Assembly (NCBI GenBank): GCA_030285985.1
Contig: CP127384.1
Coordinates: forward strand, 1,662,501-1,726,500
Reading direction: 5' to 3'
Source of the DNA: Aquidulcibacter paucihalophilus
GTDB lineage: Bacteria; Pseudomonadota; Alphaproteobacteria; Caulobacterales; Caulobacteraceae
DNA: 64,000 nucleotides
The notes under the pieces were generated by a model that saw only the letters and a list, made by a program, of their open reading frames with translations, did no database searches and had not been told where the DNA came from. Made by a program: the position numbers and the translations under genes. Shown piece after piece: positions 36,692 to 44,214 of this stretch (within the stretch, counting starts at the first letter, position 1; each line of letters opens with the position of its first letter).

Positions 36692-39175
36692 TCAACTCAA
36701 TCGACGGACGATTCGTGTTATGTCTCTCCGCCGCTCGCTCGCATTTTCGGCGTACACTGCCTCATCGTAGAGAGTGTCCACTAAGGCCCGGCCGTTTAGG
36801 CCTGCTCGTTTGAGAGCGACCGCTAGGCTGTAGAATGCTCGGTTACCGGCGCCGATGCCTTGGCCGGCCGACCGCCAACCGTTGATGGCCGCGGCCCTCT
36901 TGGACTCGCTTACCCCAGCATTCGCACTCGCCGGTCGTACAACACGCAGCTTGTCGGAGCCACCGCCGCAACTCAACGCACTGCTTTCATTGGGATCAGC
37001 GACTGGACGATCAGGAGCTTCTCCGATGCCGTGCTCAACCGCCCATTTAATCCAGTTCGCGGGCTCAAGCGGGCTACGCTCATCTCCAGTGAAGTCGCAG
37101 AAAAACGAACCTTTGGGATGGGCGGCCTGAGACGGGAGATAGAAGAGGCTGGACGCAGTGAGTTTTGAAAGATCGAAGCCGTGAGTAAGCCTTTTCATTA
37201 CCCTCGGCCGCGCCGCCAGTTCATCCGGGGTCCAGTAGCCAGCCCTGTTTAACCGATAGAGTATTTCCCCCAAAACCAGTCCATAGGCCTCCTTCGACAT
37301 CGCCTCAGTGGTCGGAATGAAGGCTCTCCACCGGGGGCGATCTGGCGTAGACGAGAAGGTGTTCCAGACCACGACCCTCTGGCGCGGCATCAGTAGGGCG
37401 AACTCCTCGGGAGTGAGATCGCCGCCGTCGTTGTCTAACCAGATTCCCCTCAAGTGACGGACATTTTTAAGTCCACGGGACGTTCTTTCGTCCATCTCGG
37501 GATCAAAATGGGCGGGGCTAATTAGACCCGCCTCTTCCTTCCTATCGAGCCGTGTCTGATGAATGGCGCGGAGGCCCTGGATGAAGGAATCCGCATCCGT
37601 GTAATCGATGTGGGCCAACGGTTCGGATTCGTAGATCGAGGCAAATGCAGTCCCACCAGATTGAGACACGGTACTGCCCCCACCTGCCAGGCTGCGGACT
37701 TCAGCCGCAAGATCAGGGTAGTCCGCCGCCAGCACGTCGTTGCCGTTGAGCACCCCTTGTTGGATCAGGAGGTCGATTCCGCGTTTGCGGCGACTGGCCT
37801 TCTGCCGTTCCACCTGATTGTCATGGAGCTTGGGTCGGCCCGGCTTGCCTTTTCTGGTCGCGAGCGGGGTGCCCGTCAGCGGTGCGACCGTGGCACCAGG
37901 GAACTTTGCGGCCAACCAATGGGCGGTGTCGGAATCCATAACGATGACGCGCTTTGGCTCACGGCAGCTGGGGTCCCGGATCGATGACCGCATCACCGCC
38001 TGATAGACGGCTGACCAGTAGTGGTTGGTCCTGACCGCCGTGCCGTCGATGCCCCGTTCTTCCAAGAAGGCGAACTGGCAGCTTCGGGGATTAAGGGCCG
38101 AGAGAACTACGGTCGTGTGGACGTGCTGAAACTGGTTCAGCCCGTGGGTCGAGTTGGGCAGTCGCGTCGCGCGGGAAGCGGGGAAGAAATCGTCATCGAG
38201 ATCGTTGTTGCCCAGCCAGAGGAATGCCTCGTCACCCACGACTTGCTCGACACAGCGGCGTACGTGATCGAGCACAGTTCCATCGCCGCCGTTCTCATCG
38301 ACGGCACGGCTGCGGAAGCGCTTCGACCACGGCTCGTCGCTCACGTAGTTGATGGTAATTAAGCCCCCGCCATCGTGGGTTTGGTATCGAAGTGGGAGGT
38401 TCTTCATCGGCTGGAAATCGACGCCTTGGTCCTTCCACAGCCGGTACAGGAGCGACTCCTCGAAGCACGCGCCCGCCATGATGACCTTCCCGAATCCTTC
38501 GAAGATCGACGGGCGCAGCAGTGAGAACGCCTGGAGGCGTTGGCGATCACGGGCGCCGGCCCGCATCTCTTGGAACTGTGTGTCGAGCACCCAAGTGTCC
38601 CAATGGGGCGAGATCACGCGCTGACAGAAGGATTGGAAGACCCTCCAGATGTCATCGCCGTGCTTGTTCTCCGCCATCGCCGCCAGCGTCATCCTGGCCG
38701 CCTCGTCTACGGGCCTAATCAGCGCGTAGCGCCCATCGTCCACGCAGTCGGCCGTGACCAAGGGGAAGAGGCATCTAGCCGTCTCAGGGAGGGCGAATTC
38801 GTCGAACGCATCTACGTGCGGGATTTCATCGACGATGAGAGTCCAGTCCTGCTTGCGCTCGAAATACGGCAGGCGGAGCAACGCCTGCTGGGTCACCAGG
38901 AGTACCTCGCCGCGATCCCCCGCATGCTCCGAATGCGCGATGATCGACGCGACGGGTGAATCGCAGTTTCCGCCATGGATGGGCCGCAGGGGAATCTCGG
39001 GCAGGGTGCCGAACTCATCCGCGACAGTGTTGTCGATCAGGAGTTTGGATGGCTGGGCGATGACGATCTTGGCACCCTGCATGGCGCCTTTATGGGCGTA
39101 ACGGCTTAGCCGATAGGTCTTCCCAGCCCCCGCTAAGGCACCGAGGTAGTCGATGATCTTGTGTTCTGGCTGCAT
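36692..39175 (-). CDS. P-loop helicase plus primase-like replication protein
   Basis: This 827-residue protein has an N-terminal helicase-type part: Walker A in LGALAGAGKTYRL (about 11-23) and a DEIP box in TLIVDEIPHVD (about 112-122). A Lys/Arg-rich hinge near 430-480 (RKGKPGRPKLHDNQVERQKASRRKRG) precedes a C-terminal region with IWLDNDGGDLTPEEFALLMP and VVWNTFSSTPDRPRWRAFIP. The latter resembles the D-x-D and S-x-S...R-W-R motifs of archaeo-eukaryotic-type primases in plasmids and phages. It probably starts replication of the island; this is inference. Its ribosome site region (CATCAAGGGGCATC) fits ATG 39175. Confidence 0.7.
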   Translation of the reverse strand: MQPEHKIIDYLGALAGAGKTYRLSRYAHKGAMQGAKIVIAQPSKLLIDNTVADEFGTLPEIPLRPIHGGNCDSPVASIIAHSEHAGDRGEVLLVTQQALLRLPYFERKQDWTLIVDEIPHVDAFDEFALPETARCLFPLVTADCVDDGRYALIRPVDEAARMTLAAMAENKHGDDIWRVFQSFCQRVISPHWDTWVLDTQFQEMRAGARDRQRLQAFSLLRPSIFEGFGKVIMAGACFEESLLYRLWKDQGVDFQPMKNLPLRYQTHDGGGLITINYVSDEPWSKRFRSRAVDENGGDGTVLDHVRRCVEQVVGDEAFLWLGNNDLDDDFFPASRATRLPNSTHGLNQFQHVHTTVVLSALNPRSCQFAFLEERGIDGTAVRTNHYWSAVYQAVMRSSIRDPSCREPKRVIVMDSDTAHWLAAKFPGATVAPLTGTPLATRKGKPGRPKLHDNQVERQKASRRKRGIDLLIQQGVLNGNDVLAADYPDLAAEVRSLAGGGSTVSQSGGTAFASIYESEPLAHIDYTDADSFIQGLRAIHQTRLDRKEEAGLISPAHFDPEMDERTSRGLKNVRHLRGIWLDNDGGDLTPEEFALLMPRQRVVVWNTFSSTPDRPRWRAFIPTTEAMSKEAYGLVLGEILYRLNRAGYWTPDELAARPRVMKRLTHGFDLSKLTASSLFYLPSQAAHPKGSFFCDFTGDERSPLEPANWIKWAVEHGIGEAPDRPVADPNESSALSCGGGSDKLRVVRPASANAGVSESKRAAAINGWRSAGQGIGAGNRAFYSLAVALKRAGLNGRALVDTLYDEAVYAENASERRRDITRIVRRLS

Positions 39176-39377
39176 GATGCCCCTTGATGAAAAATACCCG
39201 CCAAGGGATGGTGGTGCTGACGGGCATTCTCAGAAGATTCATGCGTTTTAGTAGACGCAGTTGGTCGCGATAACTTCCTTGCCAGACACTGAACCATCCG
39301 AGTCCGCGTCAGGTTCTAACCACAACTTGGCCTCAGTAGTATTTATATCATCCCGGCTATGTCAGGACCTAAATGTT

Positions 39378-39974
39378 TTATATGATTAGATGGGATACTT
39401 GATTAGCGTCCAGGGATGCGATCACCTCGGCCCAGGCGAGCTTGAACATCACCGCGTCCAAGTGATCGGGGATCAGGATGAGGACGTTGCTGTGTGAATT
39501 ATCGACGGCCACAAGTGCCCGCTCGCTCGGCAGGTTGTCGGTGAGCCGGTCATCAATCTGGTCCAACAGGTCTCGCTTCCACTTATGGAAGGTGCCGGGA
39601 GTCTGGTCGTTCCGGTAGCCACGGATGGTGAAGACGGACGATCCCGGCACCGCGACCAGAGCGGCCCAGGGGCGGCTGCGCGACACTGACATCATGAGAC
39701 ATGATCCGGGGCGTGGGTGCTGCAAGGTGACCTCGCGAAGCGGTCTGCCCGGCCATACGAACAGGCACGGCTCAAGCGCAGCCTTGAGAACGGGTTGTAG
39801 AGTATTTACGATTTCAACGTCCCACCGTCTTGTGTGGGCTGAGGTAGGGCAGCGTATGAACTCACGGAATCCGACCGTCAACAGGTTTTTTGAGAACGCG
39901 GAATTGCGCGTCAAGCAATAAGTCCTACAGTTATCTGTTCTGCGAGTGCCCGTTTGCAGAAACGCGCGATCCAA
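39378..39974 (-). CDS. Hypothetical island protein
   Basis: Up to 198 residues are open from a TTG at 39974; the true start may lie further in. The C-terminal half (KWKRDLLDQIDDRLTDNLPSERALVAVDNSHSNVLILIPDHLDAVMFKLAWAEVIASLD) has alternating strand and helix character like a real folded domain. No family is recognised. It reads toward the helicase-primase gene. Confidence 0.45.
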   Translation of the reverse strand: MDRAFLQTGTRRTDNCRTYCLTRNSAFSKNLLTVGFREFIRCPTSAHTRRWDVEIVNTLQPVLKAALEPCLFVWPGRPLREVTLQHPRPGSCLMMSVSRSRPWAALVAVPGSSVFTIRGYRNDQTPGTFHKWKRDLLDQIDDRLTDNLPSERALVAVDNSHSNVLILIPDHLDAVMFKLAWAEVIASLDANQVSHLII

Positions 39975-40643
39975 CGTCTCAAGACGACTGACATTCTGTG
40001 TAGGCTAAGCGGCTTCCCCGGTCCGCCGGGTCTCTGCCACCAGTTGCGACCACATCGAAATTACCCTCGAACCCTTCCAGCGGCAGGAACGTGTTCACCA
40101 GCCCTTGGCTGTGAGTCGGTTGTTTGCTGACCTCGGATTTGGAGACGTGTGATGTTGAAATTTCGGTCACGAAATCCCTCTCTATAAGGGGATTACGTCG
40201 CAAGAATTTGGGGTTCGTTTGGTCGGAGCGACGACCTCAACTACGTCTTGGCCGCCACGCTGTTTCTGAGAACGCGGCGATGTCTCGGCAGGGCGAGGAC
40301 CGCAGCGCAGCGAGGACCGCAGGCCGTCCGCCGGGGCGTCGAGGCAGGTGGGCGCGCGAACCGGACGGCATGCCGTCCGGTGCAAGCGAACGCCTTGAGA
40401 TGATCTGGCACCATTCGACGACCCGGCTTCGGCACCATGTCGGGCAGCCTAATCGTCCGCCGGCACTGTCGCCGGTGCCGTCGTCGCCGCCTTCGTCGCC
40501 AGCCGACCCGCGGCAAGTCTAAAGGGGTGTTCTTCCAAACCCCCCGAAAACGCGCCCCGCAAACCCAGTCGTGGCGGGACCGCCTTACCCCCGTTTTTCT
40601 CGTTCTCGACTTCATCCGTTTGCAGGGACAGGTTAATCGCGCC
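39975..40643. other. Stretch without a convincing gene
   Basis: Open frames here are Arg/Pro-rich and look like chance. The stretch holds a 20-bp perfect palindrome at 40361-40380 and short GC repeats such as GCCGTCGTCGCCGCC near 40480. Confidence 0.5.
40361..40380. repeat. 20-bp perfect palindrome
   Basis: CCGGACGGCATGCCGTCCGG reads the same on both strands. It has no T-run, so a protein-binding or recombination site is as likely as a terminator. Confidence 0.6.
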
Positions 40644-41123
40644 TCAGCCGAGGTAGGCGATGGGATCGAACTCCGGTCCTCTGAACGAGATCGAGTTCAG
40701 GTAGGCGTGGCCCGGAGTGATCCAGCGCGCGTTCGCGCCCATCGACGTGATGGTCCCGGCCGCCATAGCCGTGCCCACCTGCCAACACACCTCGGGCGGC
40801 AAGAAGCCGCCGACCTCGAACCTGCTCTTGGTGGCCTGGATGCTGCCCACGGCCAAGACGGGCTCGGGTGGCTTCCGACAACGCGCGTCACTGCCCGCCG
40901 CCAGGCTGTCACGCGCGAAGAACATGGCCTCGGCCTCCCGACCCTTGAAGAGATCCGGCGATATGCATTCGACCAGGAAGCTAAGCGACTGGTGCTCGTC
41001 GTAGGGATCTTCGATCCGCCGATCATGCTGGAGGCTGAACGTGTAGGTGGCCGAAGGACGGCGCACCCAGAAGACGAACTCGTCGTAGCGAACCGTGGGT
41101 GCGCGGGACCGGCCAGCCATCAT
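40644..41123 (-). CDS. Hypothetical island protein divergent from resolvase
   Basis: From ATG 41123 (GGAGAGG just upstream) this encodes 159 residues: MMAGRSRAPTVRYDEFVFWVRRPSATYTFSLQHDRRIEDPY, then SLSFLVECISPDLFKGREAEAMFFARDSL and a Gly-rich end with SRFEVGGFLPPEVCWQVGTAMAAGTI. An alternative TTG start at 41213 adds 30 residues. It is divergent from the resolvase gene. No family is recognised. Confidence 0.55.
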   Translation of the reverse strand: MMAGRSRAPTVRYDEFVFWVRRPSATYTFSLQHDRRIEDPYDEHQSLSFLVECISPDLFKGREAEAMFFARDSLAAGSDARCRKPPEPVLAVGSIQATKSRFEVGGFLPPEVCWQVGTAMAAGTITSMGANARWITPGHAYLNSISFRGPEFDPIAYLG

Positions 41124-41217
41124 CACCTCTCCATGCCAGTTCTCGTTGACGCCCTGCCGAACTGTGAGAGTCTGGCGTTCTTCCAACAGCCAATAGGAGA
41201 ACGCTCTGACCAAGCGG

Positions 41218-41832
41218 GTGGCAATCTATGCTCGTGTCTCGACGGCCGACAAGAACCAGACCGTCGAGAACCAACTCCGCGATCTCTTGGCCGTGGCTGC
41301 GCGCCAAGACTGGGAAATCGTCGCCACCTTCACCGACGAGGGCATCTCGGGTTCGAAGGGCCGGGACAAGCGCCCTGCGTTCGATGCGCTGTTGAAGGGC
41401 GTGGCTCGGCGCGACTTCGATCAGATCTTGACGTGGAGCGTGGACCGCCTCGGCCGGAGCTTGCCTGACCTTGTGACCTTCCTGAACGACATTCAGTCCA
41501 AGAATGTGGACTTGTATCTGCACCAGCAGGGGGTCGACACTTCGACCCCCAGCGGCCGCATGATGTTCCAGATGCTTAGCGTCTTCGCCGAGTTCGAGCG
41601 AGCCATCATCCGTGAGCGAATCTTGGCTGGGCTTCGCAGGACCAACCGAAAGAGCGGTCGCAGACCGATGTCGGACGACCGTGTCAAGGCGATTAAGGCC
41701 TCGCTGCTCAGCGGCCAGGGCATTCGCGCCACCGCTCGGCAACACAGCGCGTCGACGACAACCGTCACGTCGATTAAGCGCACAATTTGTTCCTTTGATG
41801 TACAGCAAGTTGCCGCTGATGTCTTCGGCTAG
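41218..41832 (+). CDS. Serine recombinase (resolvase/invertase family)
   Basis: This 204-residue protein has the catalytic Ser in AIYARVSTADKNQTVENQL, then LTWSVDRLGRSLPDLV, QGVDTSTPSGRMMFQMLSVFAEFERAIIRERI with the E helix, and a C-terminal helix-turn-helix (GIRATARQHSASTTTVTSIKR). It resembles Tn3-type resolvases or DNA invertases. Start GTG 41218. No res sites could be located by eye. Confidence 0.9.
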   Translation: MAIYARVSTADKNQTVENQLRDLLAVAARQDWEIVATFTDEGISGSKGRDKRPAFDALLKGVARRDFDQILTWSVDRLGRSLPDLVTFLNDIQSKNVDLYLHQQGVDTSTPSGRMMFQMLSVFAEFERAIIRERILAGLRRTNRKSGRRPMSDDRVKAIKASLLSGQGIRATARQHSASTTTVTSIKRTICSFDVQQVAADVFG

Positions 41833-42022
41833 GCCTCAAACGACAAGAGTGCCTCTGGACCGCTGGGAGCGGGCATGATCGTCCGTAATTGACTCATAGC
41901 GGCGGTTGGGAACGTCCGCTCTCAGGCATCTGCCGTGGGTGGTCCGGCCGAACCTCTATTGGCGCATTCCGGTCTCGGGAGATGTAGAGTGGATAGCGGG
42001 GCCTCTTTCGTGGGAGGTGGCC

Positions 42023-42649
42023 ATGGGCCAGCCCGATCTATTCCGAATGCCCCGCAAACCTTGGAACGCTGGCCGCATGACTGGAGCGAAAGCTCCCCTC
42101 AAGCCGAAGCATATTTGGGCGATCCGCCAGCATTTGAAGTCGCTCGGGTCGGTCCGGGACCTGGCGATGTTCAACACCGCTCTGGACGCAAAACTCAGGG
42201 GCTGCGACCTCGTCAAGCTGCGGCTCGCCGATATCGCCCACGGCGGCGTCATTCGTCAGCGCTCCACAATCGTCCAGCAGAAGACCGGTCGACCCGTACC
42301 GTTTGAGATCACAGAGCCAGCGAGGGAAGCGCTGACGCAATGGCTCGACCTCCGGGGTCGGCGGCCGGACGAGTGGCTGTTCCCAAGCCGCAGCCACGCC
42401 GGCCGACATATCGGAACGCGCCAGTACGCGCGCCTCGTCGATCGCTAGGTTCGCATGATCGACCTCAACCCGAGTGGGTACGGCACGCACAGTCTGCGAC
42501 GAACCAAAGTGGCGCTGATTTACAAGAAGACCGGAAACCTCCGCGCCTGCCAGCTGCTCCTAGGTCACGGCAAGCTGGAAAGCACAGTCAGATACCTCGG
42601 CATCGAGGTCGACGACGCTCTGGAGATTTCCGAGCAGATCGATCTGTAG
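42023..42649 (+). pseudogene. Tyrosine recombinase split by an in-frame amber codon
   Basis: The frame from ATG 42023 (after GGGAGGTGG) encodes a compact integrase (KPKHIWAIRQHLKSLGSVRDLAMFNTALDAKLRGCDLVKLRL). It meets TAG at 42446-42448 and then continues in the same frame with MIDLNPSGYGTHSLRRTKVALIYKKTGNLRACQLLLGHGKLESTVRYLGIEV. In homologues of this style the position is usually Trp, so TGG to TAG is the simplest change. All catalytic residues lie beyond the first half, so the truncated product would be inactive unless TAG is read through. Confidence 0.85.
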
Positions 42650-42763
42650 GCCGCGGTGGGTCCGTCAGAAAGCGGACCCACCAAGGGTCTCTTTCGGGGG
42701 GGAAGCCGACATTCGGCCTGCTACTCCTTTGGGGTGCACTGTGCGCTTGGGAGGACTGACGGG

Positions 42764-43126
42764 ATGCTTGTCGTTTCGGTTGTGCCGTTCAGTCCGGGCG
42801 ATGAATCTGCGGTCGTGACGGTGACCGACGGAATCCACACCTGCAGAGCTTTTTGTTGGCCCTGCGACCTTCAATCAGGGTCGGAGGTGGTTGAGCCACT
42901 CCAGTTTTTTGATGAGAGCGGGCTGATGTTCACGTGGGAAACGGAACCTCGGCTGGAAAGCACGAGCGGCGAAGGCTTCGCTCACCGAGGCGTCGCTCAG
43001 GTTGTTGATGCGCGCGCGGGGCTATTGGCGGTGGGCAACTTGGCTCTGCAGACCGATCATCTCCCCGCAGGTATTTCGTCCGGAGATATGGTCGAGTTTG
43101 AGTGCGTGCGTATTGACCTGCGCTGA
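42764..43126 (+). CDS. Hypothetical protein at island edge
   Basis: This 120-residue acidic protein (MLVVSVVPFSPGDESAVVTVTDG...) is rich in strands and contains CRAFCWPCDL. Start ATG 42764 follows GACGGG. It lies between copies of the short interspersed repeat and has no recognised family. Confidence 0.5.
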   Translation: MLVVSVVPFSPGDESAVVTVTDGIHTCRAFCWPCDLQSGSEVVEPLQFFDESGLMFTWETEPRLESTSGEGFAHRGVAQVVDARAGLLAVGNLALQTDHLPAGISSGDMVEFECVRIDLR

Positions 43127-43146
43127 TCGACGGCCGCGCGACCGAA

Positions 43147-43169
43147 TGTCCGCAATGGGTCGGGAGCCG
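43147..43169 (+). repeat. Short interspersed repeat, copy 1
   Basis: TGTCCGCAATGGGTCGGGAG followed by CCG. It belongs to the family also seen at 60818, 61341, 61890 and 62258, built on GTCCGCNNTGGGTCGGRAGC. Confidence 0.7.
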
Positions 43170-43201
43170 CCGGTCGGCTGAAGGTGGTTAGCGGACGTCC
43201 T

Positions 43202-43462
43202 CTACTGGGTCAGTCGTGACGCCAAACCTGCCAGCAAGATCATGAGCAGTGGAATGACCAACTGCAAAACGAGGGTCCAGCCTTGGCGGGCCTCCCCCGT
43301 CGCCTCGTGGCGCAGTGAGGGCGTTTCCCAAGTTGCGCGCGTTAACGTGGGAAACGCGGAAATATTGACCTGCGCCATACCTGCAAACCCGCTGCAGGAG
43401 CGCTGCAGCAACCCTCTCGTTGCAGCCGTTTGTCGGGTCAATTCCCGAAACGCCACCATCAC
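43202..43462 (-). CDS. Possible small membrane protein
   Basis: This 86-residue frame ends in a hydrophobic helix (GWTLVLQLVIPLLMILLAGLASRLTQ), consistent with a tail-anchored protein, but the first 50 residues look unstructured and the start is unsupported. It may be a remnant. Confidence 0.35.
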   Translation of the reverse strand: MMVAFRELTRQTAATRGLLQRSCSGFAGMAQVNISAFPTLTRATWETPSLRHEATGEARQGWTLVLQLVIPLLMILLAGLASRLTQ

Positions 43463-43489
43463 TTCGAATTCCGCGCGCGCTGGCAGAAC

Positions 43490-43873
43490 TCAGACCTCGT
43501 CAACGGCCGCTCGAAGATGCTCACCCACCCTTCGCGCGTGGCCCAGCAATTCGGCATTGTCGATCGCGCTCATCGAAGCCGCGGGATCAACGGCGAAAAC
43601 CTCGACGCCGCCTTCGGTCTGCTGGACGACCACATTGCAGGGCAGCATGACTCCGACATGGGGCTCCATCTTCAGGGCCTCATGCGCCATGACCGGGTTG
43701 CAGGCACCAAGGATCCGGTAGGGGCGGAAGTCCTCTCCGATCTTCGCCTTCAGCGTGGCATGGATATCGATCTCTGTGAGGACTCCGAAGCCGTGCTTCT
43801 GAAGCGCTGCGCGGGTGCGCTCCACGATGGTCTCGAAGTCGCCAGAAATCAGGCGGGCATGGAAATAGCTCAT
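43490..43873 (-). CDS. DUF302 family protein
   Basis: This 127-residue protein matches DUF302: SGDFETIVERTRAALQKHGFGVLTEIDIHATLKAKIGEDFRPYRILGACNPVMAHEAL and MLPCNVVVQQTEGGVEVFAVDP. The Cys in GACNP and LPCNV are typical. Members accompany sulfur and metal resistance genes; the reaction is unknown. It overlaps the ArsR gene by four bases and ends the operon. Confidence 0.88.
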   Translation of the reverse strand: MSYFHARLISGDFETIVERTRAALQKHGFGVLTEIDIHATLKAKIGEDFRPYRILGACNPVMAHEALKMEPHVGVMLPCNVVVQQTEGGVEVFAVDPAASMSAIDNAELLGHARRVGEHLRAAVDEV

Positions 43874-44214
43874 GATGTCCGGTCCTCGGGCTTGTCGCGG
43901 TAGATGTCGCAGAGCAGGGCGATAATGCGGGCCGCCGCCGGATCGGAGATGCCGTAGTAGATCGTCTGGGCGTCACGCCGCGGGGCAATGACACCGGCGT
44001 CACGCAGGCGGGCGAGATGCTGTGAACAGGCCGACTGCGACAGGCCCGCATAGGCGGCCAAATCTCCGACCGCGCACCCGCCCTCGCTGAGCCGGCACAT
44101 CAGCATCAACCTCTGTTCGTTGGCGAACAGCCGCAGGAGCCGGGCGGCCGGAGCCGCGCTGGCCTCGAGTTCGGCCAGGGCGGCGGCGTCCGGCGTGGGG
44201 AGGGCATCGCTCAT
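43870..44214 (-). CDS. ArsR-family repressor of BigR/SqrR type
   Basis: This 114-residue winged-helix regulator has LLRLFANEQRLMLMCRLSEGGCAVGDLAAYAGLSQSACSQHLARLRDAGVIAPRRDAQTIYYGI. Cys40 and Cys102 sit where SqrR (Cys41, Cys107) and BigR form a tetrasulfide bridge on sulfane sulfur, so it probably senses sulfide. Cys47 and Cys63 are extra. It should bind the inverted repeat at 48501-48520 and repress both divergent units. It overlaps neighbours by four bases on each side. Confidence 0.85.
   Translation of the reverse strand: MSDALPTPDAAALAELEASAAPAARLLRLFANEQRLMLMCRLSEGGCAVGDLAAYAGLSQSACSQHLARLRDAGVIAPRRDAQTIYYGISDPAAARIIALLCDIYRDKPEDRTS

Larger units (their letters stand above)
31146..42649. 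mobile_element. Integrated genomic island next to tRNA-Gln (right end uncertain)
   Basis: The region begins at the 3' end of tRNA-Gln with a tyrosine integrase. It holds IS remnants, a MucR-like regulator, a replication-type helicase-primase, a serine resolvase and a broken second integrase. Many genes are unrecognised and base composition looks less GC-rich than the flanks. No second copy of the tRNA 3' end was found, so the right edge (taken here as the end of the broken integrase) is a guess; it could extend to about 43.2 kb. Confidence 0.65.

Noticed and set aside
40124..40615. Small Arg/Pro-rich frames on both strands
   Set aside because: Low complexity, overlapping in opposite directions and across a palindrome; more likely chance than genes.
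42600..43300. attR copy of the tRNA-Gln 3' end
   Set aside because: I searched by eye for TAGTTCCCCAGCCA-like strings and found none.
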